Source of the DNA: JACJXF01 sp964349045
Lineage (GTDB): Bacteria; Bacteroidota; Bacteroidia; Bacteroidales; GCA-2748055
Direction: 5' to 3'
Length of the DNA: 36,695 nt
Assembly: GCA_964349045.1 (NCBI GenBank)
Contig: CAYGFI010000029.1
Span: 1-36,695, forward strand
The position numbers and the translations under genes are program-made. Of this stretch, positions 1 to 8,070 are shown in pieces. A model generated the notes under the pieces. It was given only the letters and a program-made list of their open reading frames with translations. It did no database searches and was not told the origin of the DNA. How positions within the stretch are numbered: the stretch's first letter is position 1; each line of letters starts with the position of its first letter.

Positions 1-105
1 GAGGAAAATGAGATCCTGTGGATTTTCTTTGGAGTGCATACCGCAAATGCTGTACAAATAGCAAAACGGTTAGCCATCTCAGGGGTGGATAGAAAAGCTT
101 CTTAG
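1..105 (+). pseudogene. C-terminal tail of an unidentified protein (gene runs off the left edge)
   Basis: Frame 1 is open from the first base to a TAG at 103-105, giving 34 residues that end in ...AKRLAISGVDRKAS. I do not recognise the family. The same peptide ending recurs on the minus strand near 12390-12320 (TANAVRIAKRLALSGVDRKAS, then TAG), where a stop codon lies a few codons upstream, so that copy is a dead 3' fragment. The left copy could be the end of an intact gene or another fragment; the window does not show which. Typed as pseudogene only because it is partial here. Confidence 0.4.
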
Positions 106-287
106 ATATTGTAAATCTGACTGTTATAAACCGTACCAGATGGGAAAGATATGTCCGGAAATTTGAATTTGGCCAAAAAGCGCCATACAAAAATGAATTT
201 ATAAGCTATAAACCAAAAATGAGCAGCCTCTGATGATTATGAATACTGCTCATTTTTGGAAATCGTCTTTACTCCTGAATATCCCTA
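34..287 (+). repeat. Left arm of a long imperfect inverted repeat
   Basis: By eye, bases 34-172 and 260-287 match the reverse complement of 12221-12387 with a few percent to about 12 percent mismatches. The shared part covers the gene tail ending ...GVDRKAS, about 65 bp of 3' flank, and then the string ctttactcctgaatatccct. The left arm carries about 87 extra bases (173-259). The two arms face each other across roughly 12 kb. Confidence 0.85.
173..259. repeat. 87-bp insertion with CCAAAAA/TTTTTGG ends and a perfect hairpin
   Basis: This segment is present in the left inverted-repeat arm and absent from the right arm, where TTTTGG joins directly to AAGTCATC. It begins CCAAAAA and ends TTTTTGG. 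Its right half is a perfect 14-bp-arm hairpin, CCAAAAATGAGCAG at 213-226 and CTGCTCATTTTTGG at 246-259, with a 19-base loop. It may be a tiny mobile repeat (MITE-like) or an intrinsic terminator lost from the other copy by recombination between TTGG repeats. Confidence 0.6.
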
Positions 288-334
288 AAAGAAATAATAG
301 ACAATGAAGAAAAAAATTAATTTGGTATTAAATA

Positions 335-2182
335 TCAAAACGCTACTATCTTCAAAACCAAATCATCCAAAAAAACAGGCACACTCAATTCCACCAATCC
401 TCCTGGATGACCTTTGATTTCAGACTTCGTTCGCTCTCCATTTACAGGATTAATCCATTCGACAGTGTAGTTTCCTTCCGGAAGCTCTAGACTAAGTTTA
501 AACGACTCTTCCTGCTTATTTCCAGTTGTTTTTATACCCACAGCATCAACTTTGCTTACAATAAACTCGTCCACTTTTTCCTTTAGCTCAATATCCGAAA
601 ATTTCTCTGCCGACATTCCGGGGGTTTTTCCATCCATAGCACTGAGGGCAGAAATGGGTATTGTTTCGGTGATATTTGCCGGTGTCGTCCAGTTCATTTT
701 CAGTTGTGCGCCACCAAGCCCCTGGAAATATTCCAGTTTCAGGGGATACTTTTCACCGGCCGTTAATTCTATATATCCCGAATCCTTTACAGTGCCATGA
801 GTGGTCCAGTTGCTGATCAGTAGCTTGTCACCGATCCAGAGCCTTACGCCATCGTCAGACAAAGTTGAAATCCAATAGCCCCCTGAAACCGGAACATTCA
901 AAAATCCGCTGTAACGCAACGAATAGTCTGTTTCAACATTAGATGTGTTATTTACATAAAGCAGATATTGCTGTCCTTCTTCAGCAAGAAGCCTTACAGA
1001 AGCCTTTGTTTCAATGGATCTTTTAATCAGATGGTCTGAAGGTTTCATCGCGACGAAATCAAGTTCTTCAAAAACATGTTTCAGAGTTTTCATCTGACCG
1101 CGAAACGTTTTTCCTCCTCCACCCGGTTGTCCGGGCGCAACTTTAAAGGTTCCATCTTCATGTTCCGTGGTAAACGAGTAATCAAGATGGTTAAACAATC
1201 CTCCCCCGGCAACCATAAACCCCCACGCTTCGCTCCGATAGGTTACATCTTCGATTCCGCTAAACCCAGTTTCATTATCGCCAATCACTTTATTCAAATG
1301 ATAATTCATTTCAACTGTCACCGGTGGTTTTGCATAATGGAAATTAAAGATGGAAACCCGTGGATTCGGATGTTCAATCTTTTGTGAACCGTTTGCAATA
1401 TTCTGAGAAATCAAATGTTTTCGCGGAAAATCTTTTTCAGCATCAGCTATTACTGATGTCATTTGATGCTCCCAGGATTCCAGGGCTTCAAGGTCGCCAA
1501 AATAGGGCTCGTTGCATACCTCATAGTACAGATTATCAAAATTCCTGAGTTCAGTAATAATTTTTCGTACCATATTTTCCTGTATTTCAAGTATTTCAGG
1601 ATGCCGGAGCGAAAGAACTTCTTTATGGTCGGAAATATTTTCAATCTCATTGATATTATTATTCACATGCAGAGGACTCAGCTTCCATTGAATGGCATCA
1701 TAAATATTGGAAAAAAGGTCCAGCTCAACAACAATATTCCTCTTCCCGGCCTCAGAAACAAAATCCTTAAGTCGTGCAAAATATTCATCATCCCACCTGT
1801 TAAGATCGAATTTGTTACCACCTCCTGCATATCCGGGCTGATCGCTTCTTACCCACGGACAGATTAATTTCCCCTCGCCGGGAGCCAGCGTATTTCTGGC
1901 AATCCCAAACGCACCCTGTGGTTCGAGATAAAAACCTGTGAAAGTTCGGGTCACGTTCAACCCATCTGATGCCAGCTCATCCAGATACTTTACATAGTCA
2001 AAATCAAGGTTCAGAACTGCTCCGTAATGCTCGGTCGATCCGATAAGGATCGCAGGTTTCCCCCGGAACAGGAAGTAATGCGGATTATCTGGGTGGAGAC
2101 TCAATGGGGGGACCACTCTATTGCAGGAAAATAAAAACATGACTGATAATAAAATCATGATGATCAAATTTTTGGTTTTCAT
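335..2182 (-). CDS. GH5-like exported glycosidase lipoprotein with an inserted PA14 domain
   Basis: This 615-residue protein has a lipoprotein signal (FLFSC, Cys20), so it is probably anchored in the outer membrane. Residues about 28-390 form a cellulase-like (beta/alpha)8 barrel. The acid/base motif YYEVCNEP gives Glu225, and NETGF (Glu304) is the likely nucleophile region. MVAGGGLFNHLDYSFT is typical of the DUF4038/GH140-like relatives of GH5. Residues about 425-515 (GGYWISTLSDDGVRLWIGD, then LKMNW) are a PA14 carbohydrate-binding module. The PA14 sits inside the C-terminal beta-sandwich ('putative collagen-binding' domain), whose first strand is YLLYVNNT at about 407-414 and whose rest is YTVEWINPVNG...HPGG...DLVLKI at about 573-612. 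The gene is divergent from the GH106-like gene, with about 207 bp between starts. The glycan substrate cannot be read from sequence. ATG at 2182 is the natural start because the signal peptide follows at once. Confidence 0.8.
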   Translation of the reverse strand: MKTKNLIIMILLSVMFLFSCNRVVPPLSLHPDNPHYFLFRGKPAILIGSTEHYGAVLNLDFDYVKYLDELASDGLNVTRTFTGFYLEPQGAFGIARNTLAPGEGKLICPWVRSDQPGYAGGGNKFDLNRWDDEYFARLKDFVSEAGKRNIVVELDLFSNIYDAIQWKLSPLHVNNNINEIENISDHKEVLSLRHPEILEIQENMVRKIITELRNFDNLYYEVCNEPYFGDLEALESWEHQMTSVIADAEKDFPRKHLISQNIANGSQKIEHPNPRVSIFNFHYAKPPVTVEMNYHLNKVIGDNETGFSGIEDVTYRSEAWGFMVAGGGLFNHLDYSFTTEHEDGTFKVAPGQPGGGGKTFRGQMKTLKHVFEELDFVAMKPSDHLIKRSIETKASVRLLAEEGQQYLLYVNNTSNVETDYSLRYSGFLNVPVSGGYWISTLSDDGVRLWIGDKLLISNWTTHGTVKDSGYIELTAGEKYPLKLEYFQGLGGAQLKMNWTTPANITETIPISALSAMDGKTPGMSAEKFSDIELKEKVDEFIVSKVDAVGIKTTGNKQEESFKLSLELPEGNYTVEWINPVNGERTKSEIKGHPGGLVELSVPVFLDDLVLKIVAF

Positions 2183-2389
2183 ACTTCTTTTTTTGTGTAT
2201 CGGCTGAGTACGTAATTATTCTTAACATTATTATTTTTTTGCTCGCTAACCCCGCCTCCGCCTAAGACGGAGGGGAATGCGCTCGCCGGGATTCAATACT
2301 AAATTTTTTCAAAATAAAAGCTAAAATAAACAAAATAACAGACTCCTTTGCCTGACATTTCATGTATTTTTGATATAAAATCCTCTCAA
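2183..2389. promoter_or_regulatory. Divergent intergenic region between two CAZyme genes, with a G+C-rich hairpin
   Basis: This 207-bp gap must hold the promoters of both divergent genes, but I see no clear TAnnTTTG element. A short hairpin, CCTCCG at 2255-2260 and CGGAGG at 2268-2273, lies in a G+C-rich patch. A related patch with TCCGCCTGAAACGGA occurs near 21700, so this may be a dispersed small repeat of the genome. Confidence 0.4.
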
Positions 2390-5335
2390 ATGAAAAATTT
2401 TCTGCTCCCGGGTTTATTAGGAATACTAATCCTTTTCCCCTGTTGTAATAACCATTCCGGTGAAACCTATACAAAACTACAGGAAGGATTTAAAAATCCT
2501 CCCCTTGAAGCACGGCCAAGAGCTCTCTGGGCCTGGGTGGATGGCAATTTCGAACTCAGCGAAATTACCCGCGAAATGGAAGAGGCCAAACGTATGGGTC
2601 TCGGGGGATTCGATATCTGGGATGTGTGGCGCGTAATGGATGAGGAGAAAAAAATCTCACCTGGCCCAGCCTTTATGTCTGATGAATACCTGGTTGGTAT
2701 CTGCCATGCCATCAATGAAGCAAAACGCTTAAACCTTGATCTCGGTCTGATAATAGCAAGTGGCTGGAATGCAGGAGGTCCATGGACCCTTCCCGAAAAT
2801 CAGACCATGGGAATATACCATTCTGACACCCTGGTCCGGGGGTCTTCCGGTACGACCCTTCATCTCAGATTTCCGGAACTCCCCGGACTTGCAGGTAAGA
2901 CAGGACGGGAAGAAAAAGCGATTATTCCCCTGAAAGCCGACGGACATCCTCAGTTCTTTAAAACCATTGCAGTTCTGGCCATCCGGCAAATTCAGTCTTC
3001 AATTCTCTCGCCGGGTGAGGATATTCTCGATATAACACAAAATCTTTCAGAAAACGGGTACTTACAGGCGGATCTCCCTCCCGGTAATTGGAAAATTCAG
3101 TGGTATGTCTGCACCAACACCGGAGAACCTATGATTGCATCGACTCCAAATTCAACAGGTCCGATGATTGACCACTTCAATCCCGAAGCCAGTATCGTTC
3201 ACATAAACTTTTTCATTGACAAACTGGAAAAAGCCCTGGGAAAACCTCTTGCTAATTCGGGATTATCCTACTTTTATACTGATAGTTATGAGGTTAAGGG
3301 ATCCCTCTGGACACCAGACCTTGCTGAAGAATTTGAAAAGCGAAAAGGATATAGCCTCATCCCGTATCTGCCCGTTTTTAATGATCTCGTGGTTGCCGAT
3401 TCTAATATAACAGCAAGGTTCAAATTCGATTTTCAACAGGTACTTTCAGACCTGATCATCGAATCACACTATTCTAAAACCCGGGAAATATGCGAAGCCC
3501 ATGGAGTCGGATTTGTTGCAGAAGCTGCCGGCCCCGGTATGCCCATCCACAATTGTCCTTTTGAATCGCTTAAGTCTTCAGGCGCGCTCTCATTTCCCAG
3601 GGGAGAATTCTGGCATTTGCCCTCCAATTCAAAATTCTGGACAGACATACGAAACTCAGAGAAAAGCAAGCATTACCTGGATGATTTACAAGTAATTAAA
3701 GGAGTAGCAAGCGCAGCACATATCTATAATCAAAAATATGTGGAAGCTGAATCGTTTACCGGAACTCATCTCTGGAATGAAGGGCCGGGTGATTTAAAAC
3801 CCACCCTTGACCGGGCTTTGTGTGAAGGACTGAACCGCGTGATTTTTCATACCTGGCCACATACTCCGAAAAATGCCGGGAAACCGGGCTGGGTATATGC
3901 TTTCGGAACTATCATTAACGAAAACCGTGTATGGTGGCCTATGGCTAAACCGTTTATGGAATATACCGGAAGAAGCAGCTTTTTACTGCAACAAGGAAAT
4001 TTTGCAGGTGACATTCTTTTCTATTATGGAGATGCAGCGCCAAATTTTGCTCCCCCGAAAACTATTATCCCCGGTTTGGGCGCAGGATACGATTACGATT
4101 ATATCAACACCGACGTACTTCTTAACCGGTTAAGCATCCAAAACGGTGAATTATCCCTTCCTGAAGGTCAAAAATACAGGTTGCTGGTTTTGCCCGACGA
4201 CCGCTCAATAAACCCTGAAGTACTCGAAAAAATCAATGATCTGTTGAAACAGGGAGCTATCATTGTAGGTCCGAAGCCCGAAAGTAGTCACAGTCTCTTC
4301 AAATGGGAGGAAAATGATGCAAAAGTTAAAACCCTTGCGAATCATATATGGGCTGAAGTGGATGGGATTAACGTAAAAAACAGGCTTGTTGAAAAAGGAC
4401 AAATTTACTGGGGACTTCCATTAAGGGAGGTGTTACTGCAAAATGGAATACTGCCGGATTTTGATTTTACCGGGGATGTGCAACCAGAGACTATCGATTT
4501 CATTCACAGGTCACTTGATAATATTGATATCTATTTTATCAGGAACACCATGAATAAGAAAATTTCAGTCGCGGCAAAATTCCGTACTCACTTTCAGGAT
4601 GTTGAATTTTGGGATCCTGAGAATGGGAACATCAAAGCTGTTAAACCGGTAAATTTTACGGATGGAATAAGCGAAATTCCGCTTGAAATGGAACCCCTTG
4701 AATCAAAGTTTATTGTTTTCAGTGGAAAGGAAGCAAAGAAAAACTACCGTACCTGGGATCCGGCAAGCTATAAATTTCAAACTCCTTCTGCCAGGAAACT
4801 GGAATTCTCAAAAAACTGGACCATCAACTTCCCGGCAGAATGGAAAGGCCCGGGGAAAGTTGAAACCGACAGCCTGAAATGGTGGAATGAATTTTCCGAA
4901 GACAATATCCGGTTTTTCAGCGGTATTGCCAGCTATGAAAATGATTTTGATATGCCTGAAAATGAAGTTACGGGTGAAAGAACTTTCCGGGTATTACTCG
5001 AAGATCTCGCTGAAGTTGCAGAAGTTTATATCAATGAAAAATATTCCGGAACTATCTGGCATTCACCCTTTCACCTTGATATAACAAAAAATATCAAAAC
5101 CGGGAATAACCATATTGAGATAAAAGTGGCTAACACCTGGGCGAACCGATTGTGCGGTGATGCCCGGTTACCTGTAAACGAGCGCATAACCAATACCAAC
5201 GTGATTCGTCTGCCTAACGCATGGTCGTATCCCATGAAAGATATCCCCACAAATGAATATCCGTTGATTAATAGCGGTATTTCCGGAGAAATTTCCCTGC
5301 TCGAATATTTAAGTAATCCTGATAGTGTAAGGTAA
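2390..5335 (+). CDS. GH106-like glycoside hydrolase (alpha-L-rhamnosidase family), lipoprotein
   Basis: The 981-residue protein starts at ATG 2390. An upstream in-frame ATG at 2348 would put 14 extra residues before the signal peptide and is rejected. The signal ends in a lipobox (ILFPC, Cys18). The N-terminal block RPRALWAWVDGNF plus MEEAKRMGLGGFDIWDVWR (about 42-80) is the usual opening of GH106-type glycosidases. It is followed by SGWNAGGPW, YFYTDSYEV, AEAAGPGMP and the HTWPHTP segment. About residues 850-960 form a GH2-like sugar-binding beta-sandwich (VYINEKYSGTIWHSPFHLDIT). Known GH106 enzymes remove alpha-L-rhamnose from pectic and related glycans. The family call is firm; rhamnosidase activity is inferred. 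It is followed by a hairpin at 5400 and a separate downstream gene. Confidence 0.8.
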   Translation: MKNFLLPGLLGILILFPCCNNHSGETYTKLQEGFKNPPLEARPRALWAWVDGNFELSEITREMEEAKRMGLGGFDIWDVWRVMDEEKKISPGPAFMSDEYLVGICHAINEAKRLNLDLGLIIASGWNAGGPWTLPENQTMGIYHSDTLVRGSSGTTLHLRFPELPGLAGKTGREEKAIIPLKADGHPQFFKTIAVLAIRQIQSSILSPGEDILDITQNLSENGYLQADLPPGNWKIQWYVCTNTGEPMIASTPNSTGPMIDHFNPEASIVHINFFIDKLEKALGKPLANSGLSYFYTDSYEVKGSLWTPDLAEEFEKRKGYSLIPYLPVFNDLVVADSNITARFKFDFQQVLSDLIIESHYSKTREICEAHGVGFVAEAAGPGMPIHNCPFESLKSSGALSFPRGEFWHLPSNSKFWTDIRNSEKSKHYLDDLQVIKGVASAAHIYNQKYVEAESFTGTHLWNEGPGDLKPTLDRALCEGLNRVIFHTWPHTPKNAGKPGWVYAFGTIINENRVWWPMAKPFMEYTGRSSFLLQQGNFAGDILFYYGDAAPNFAPPKTIIPGLGAGYDYDYINTDVLLNRLSIQNGELSLPEGQKYRLLVLPDDRSINPEVLEKINDLLKQGAIIVGPKPESSHSLFKWEENDAKVKTLANHIWAEVDGINVKNRLVEKGQIYWGLPLREVLLQNGILPDFDFTGDVQPETIDFIHRSLDNIDIYFIRNTMNKKISVAAKFRTHFQDVEFWDPENGNIKAVKPVNFTDGISEIPLEMEPLESKFIVFSGKEAKKNYRTWDPASYKFQTPSARKLEFSKNWTINFPAEWKGPGKVETDSLKWWNEFSEDNIRFFSGIASYENDFDMPENEVTGERTFRVLLEDLAEVAEVYINEKYSGTIWHSPFHLDITKNIKTGNNHIEIKVANTWANRLCGDARLPVNERITNTNVIRLPNAWSYPMKDIPTNEYPLINSGISGEISLLEYLSNPDSVR

Positions 5336-5399
5336 AACTTACAGCATACAACTTACATAATGTATTGTTTTATCAATAATTTCAATTTTAATTGTAAAG

Positions 5400-5423
5400 A
5401 AATCTCCCGCCTGGGGGAGATTT
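5400..5423 (+). terminator. Hairpin downstream of the GH106-like gene
   Basis: AAATCTCCC at 5400-5408 pairs perfectly with GGGAGATTT at 5415-5423 around a 6-base loop. Only TTT follows, so it is a weak terminator or an RNA-stabilising hairpin. It lies 65 bases after the stop codon. Confidence 0.5.
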
Positions 5424-5531
5424 AGAGAGACTTTACTCATGAATCAATAAATTGAAATCACTATAATACGACCTTCGACAGTTTAAACACCCCATAATAT
5501 TATTTAACTTTATAACAATAAAAAAAATCAT

Positions 5532-6890
5532 ATGACCAAAAAAATCATCCTTCTTTTTATCGGATTTCTACTGCTCCTGACAATTGCCGGGCAGAAACCT
5601 GTGAATCCCGATGCATCCCCTGAAGCCCGGACTCTTTTAACATATTTGTATGAAATCAGCGGGAAACAGACCCTTTCAGGAAACCATAATTACAATAGCC
5701 GGCCCGATCAATATACCCGCGCAGTGCAGCAAATAACAGGTAAAACTCCCGTGATCTGGGGAAGCGATTTTGCATTCCGTACAGACAAGGAACAAAACGT
5801 CCGAAACCGTCCTGCAATGATCGAAGAAGCAGTCAGACAATGGGAAAACGGGAGCATCATTACCCTGATGTGGCATGCTGTACGCCCTATTGACAATGAT
5901 AACGAGGTTGCTGTCTGGGAAAAAACAATTCAGGGCGAACTTACCGACCAGGAATGGAACGAATTTTTAACTCCCGGAACCCTGCTGAATCAAAAATGGC
6001 TGGCTCAGATTGACGAAATCGCTGAGTATCTGAAAATCCTTCGGGATAAAAATATTCCGGTTCTCTGGCGACCCTATCATGAAATGAACGGTAAATGGTT
6101 CTGGTGGGGGTATAAGCAAGGCAGCGATGGTTTCATCCGCCTGTGGAAAGCAATGTATGAACGTTTTGTCGACTTTCACCATTTAGATAACCTGATATGG
6201 GTGTGGAATGCCAATGCACCAAGGGACAGGGAAAATGATACTGCCTTTGCTTATAATGATTTTTTCCCGGGACTGGAATATGTTGATGTACTTGCTGCCG
6301 ATGTATACCACAGCGATTATAAACAATCCCATCATGACGATCTGAAAGACCTTGCTGCCGGAAAACCCATCTCACTTGCCGAATGCGGTCAGCTGCCAAC
6401 TCCGGAAATTCTTGAAAAGCAACCTTACTGGACGTGGTTTATGTGCTGGGCAAACTGGGTATCCCGTCCTGAAATAAATTCCGAGGAAACAGTAAGAAAT
6501 CTTTATAACTGCAGGCAGGTGCAGACAAAAGAGAATACTACCTGGACAAAATCGAAAAGACTTGCAGTTGTATGGGTAAGCGGTGACCCGGAAGTAGCTG
6601 AAAAAATCTGTTTTATGTATACCCGGGCAGCAAAAAATTATAATTGGTTCTGCGATGTTACACTCATTGTCTGGGGTCCTTCTGCCAAGTTATTATCGGA
6701 AGATAAAAATTTGCAGCAGAAACTTAAAGCGATGCAGGAATCAGGAATTAAAACAGAAGCCTGTATTGCCTGCGCTAATATGTATGGAGTTGCCGATAAC
6801 CTGAAAAATATGGGGATTGATGTAAAAGGAATGGGAGCCCCGCTATCAATATATCTGAAAAAAGATAATATTGAAGTGATAAGCTTTTAA
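5532..6890 (+). CDS. GH26 beta-mannanase-like enzyme fused to a C-terminal DsrE domain
   Basis: The protein has 452 residues, with a signal peptide at 1-20 (cleavage near TIAG). Residues about 22-330 are a complete GH26 catalytic domain: SGKQTLSG, then WRPYHEMNG with acid/base Glu184, WWGYKQG, and SLAECGQLP with nucleophile Glu284. Known GH26 members are mainly beta-mannanases. From about residue 341 (KRLAVVWVSGDPEVAEKIC) to 452 the sequence is a full DsrE/YchN-type domain, with VTLIVWGPSAKLL and the cysteine loop EACIACANMYG (Cys411, Cys414). DsrE proteins are normally free cytoplasmic sulfur-relay subunits. Here the domain has no start codon of its own and would be exported. The reading frame is continuous, so this is either a true fusion or the result of a small deletion that joined two neighbouring genes. 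The GH26 assignment is firm; the role of the fusion is unknown. Confidence 0.85.
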   Translation: MTKKIILLFIGFLLLLTIAGQKPVNPDASPEARTLLTYLYEISGKQTLSGNHNYNSRPDQYTRAVQQITGKTPVIWGSDFAFRTDKEQNVRNRPAMIEEAVRQWENGSIITLMWHAVRPIDNDNEVAVWEKTIQGELTDQEWNEFLTPGTLLNQKWLAQIDEIAEYLKILRDKNIPVLWRPYHEMNGKWFWWGYKQGSDGFIRLWKAMYERFVDFHHLDNLIWVWNANAPRDRENDTAFAYNDFFPGLEYVDVLAADVYHSDYKQSHHDDLKDLAAGKPISLAECGQLPTPEILEKQPYWTWFMCWANWVSRPEINSEETVRNLYNCRQVQTKENTTWTKSKRLAVVWVSGDPEVAEKICFMYTRAAKNYNWFCDVTLIVWGPSAKLLSEDKNLQQKLKAMQESGIKTEACIACANMYGVADNLKNMGIDVKGMGAPLSIYLKKDNIEVISF

Positions 6891-7010
6891 TAACAAACCC
6901 TTAATCGATATAAAACTCAATGAAAATAAATATATTAAAACTCCTCATTCTCCCGAATACAAATTCATATTAAATTGTCTAATATACCATACCAACATAA
7001 TCAAATCATC

Positions 7011-7538
7011 ATGAAAACAAAAAGCAACATTCTCTTTTACAGAAGCTTGAAAACCGTAATCCTTATAACGGTAATTCTTTCTTTAAACTCCGTAAATTCA
7101 TTTGCGGGTAAAGGTAAAACTAATTTTACCGGAAAGTGGACCTTAAATGAATCCACGAGTACTCTCAGCCAGGGAGGCTTTGGTCCCGCAAAAATGTTAA
7201 ACATTACACAGGAGGGAAATAACCTGAATATTGCGCAAACAAGAACAAACCGCGATAGTGAAGAGCAGGTATTTACCTTAAAATATACCTTAGATGGAAA
7301 GGAATGTGACAATTCTAACCAAAGACGTACATCAAAATCTGTTTTGAGCTGGTCGGAAGATGGAAAAGTTTTAACCATTAACACAACCAGTACATCTGAA
7401 AGAAACGGACAAACTGTCGAAACGAAAAGTGTTGAAATCTGGAAACTTGCTGCAGACGGTAAATCAATTGTTATTGAACAGACTGTAAACTCGTCCCGGG
7501 GAGAAAGAAAATCCATTCTGAACTACGAAAAGAAGTAA
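7011..7538 (+). CDS. Small exported lipocalin-like protein
   Basis: I chose ATG 7011 (175 residues) over an upstream in-frame ATG at 6975 because the signal peptide (KTVILITVILSLNSVNSFA) follows directly. The mature part begins FTGKWTLNES and has alternating beta-strand character (LNITQEGNNLNIAQTR, WSEDGKVLTINTT, VEIWKLAADGKSIVIEQT). This resembles small lipocalin-like or DUF-type proteins with the TGKW opening seen widely in Bacteroidota. No enzyme motif is visible. It lies 120 bp after the GH26-DsrE gene and ahead of a terminator, so it could be read from the same transcript. Ligand and function are unknown. Confidence 0.65.
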   Translation: MKTKSNILFYRSLKTVILITVILSLNSVNSFAGKGKTNFTGKWTLNESTSTLSQGGFGPAKMLNITQEGNNLNIAQTRTNRDSEEQVFTLKYTLDGKECDNSNQRRTSKSVLSWSEDGKVLTINTTSTSERNGQTVETKSVEIWKLAADGKSIVIEQTVNSSRGERKSILNYEKK

Positions 7539-7562
7539 TCAGGAAATACCGCCAGGAACGTG

Positions 7563-7593
7563 TCCTGACTATAATCAGGGTCAGGATTCTTTT
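7563..7593 (+). terminator. Rho-independent terminator after the lipocalin-like gene
   Basis: TCCTGAC at 7563-7569 pairs with GTCAGGA at 7580-7586, and TTCTTTT follows. It lies 25 bases after the stop codon. Confidence 0.7.
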
Positions 7594-7676
7594 AACAAAA
7601 GCTGAAATTATCAACTTTGTACCGGCAATGCTTATAAAAGTCCATTTATTTTAGCTTAATTTGCAACTTTTATTTA

Positions 7677-7749
7677 CGGCTCGTAGCTCAGCTGGTAGAG
7701 CATATGACTCTTAATCATAGGGTCGAGGGTTCGAGCCCCTCCGAGCCGA
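7677..7749 (+). tRNA. tRNA-Lys (CTT)
   Basis: A full cloverleaf folds by eye: acceptor CGGCTCG/CGAGCCG, D-stem GCTC/GAGC, anticodon stem TATGA/TCATA with loop CTCTTAA (anticodon CTT), and T-stem GAGGG/CCCTC with loop TTCGAGC. The discriminator base is A at 7749. CCA is not encoded. Confidence 0.95.
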
Positions 7750-7762
7750 CTAATGAAAATAA

Positions 7763-7794
7763 GGCTTTCAGAAATGAGGGCCATTTTTGTTTTA
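7763..7794 (+). terminator. Terminator of the tRNA-Lys transcript
   Basis: GGCTTTCA and TGAGGGCC (7763-7782) form an 8-bp stem with two G-T pairs and a GAAA tetraloop. The tail ATTTTTGTTTT follows. Confidence 0.75.
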
Positions 7795-8070
7795 TCTACT
7801 GCTTACGCGTTTGCATAAGTTAGGTAAATAGAATTATCTGATATAGCCTTTCTGCGATTTCATTTAACTCAAGTCACATTAGACCATCTCAATATAGCTG
7901 ACATTATTCATAGATAAAATCCTCCTATCTATATATAAAATCATATTGAACGTTGATTCGATTTTTCTGTTTTATTGTGTTTCCATATAATTACCTTTTT
8001 AAATAATCTTCATCAATGTAACGCTTGTTTATAAATCATATAGTTTCAAAACATTTTAATAAAATATATT
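7795..8070 (+). other. AT-rich upstream region of the beta-helix gene
   Basis: I see no gene in this 276-bp stretch. It contains one small perfect inverted repeat, ATAGATA at 7910-7916 and TATCTAT at 7926-7932, which could be an operator. The rest is AT-rich and presumably holds the promoter for the gene at 8071. Confidence 0.4.

Noticed and set aside
2348..2389. Longer N-terminus for the GH106-like protein
   Set aside because: It would place 14 residues ahead of an otherwise perfect lipoprotein signal.
7037..7516. 159-residue open frame on the minus strand
   Set aside because: It is antisense to the lipocalin-like gene, which has a signal peptide and good codon pattern; the antisense frame shows no recognisable domain.
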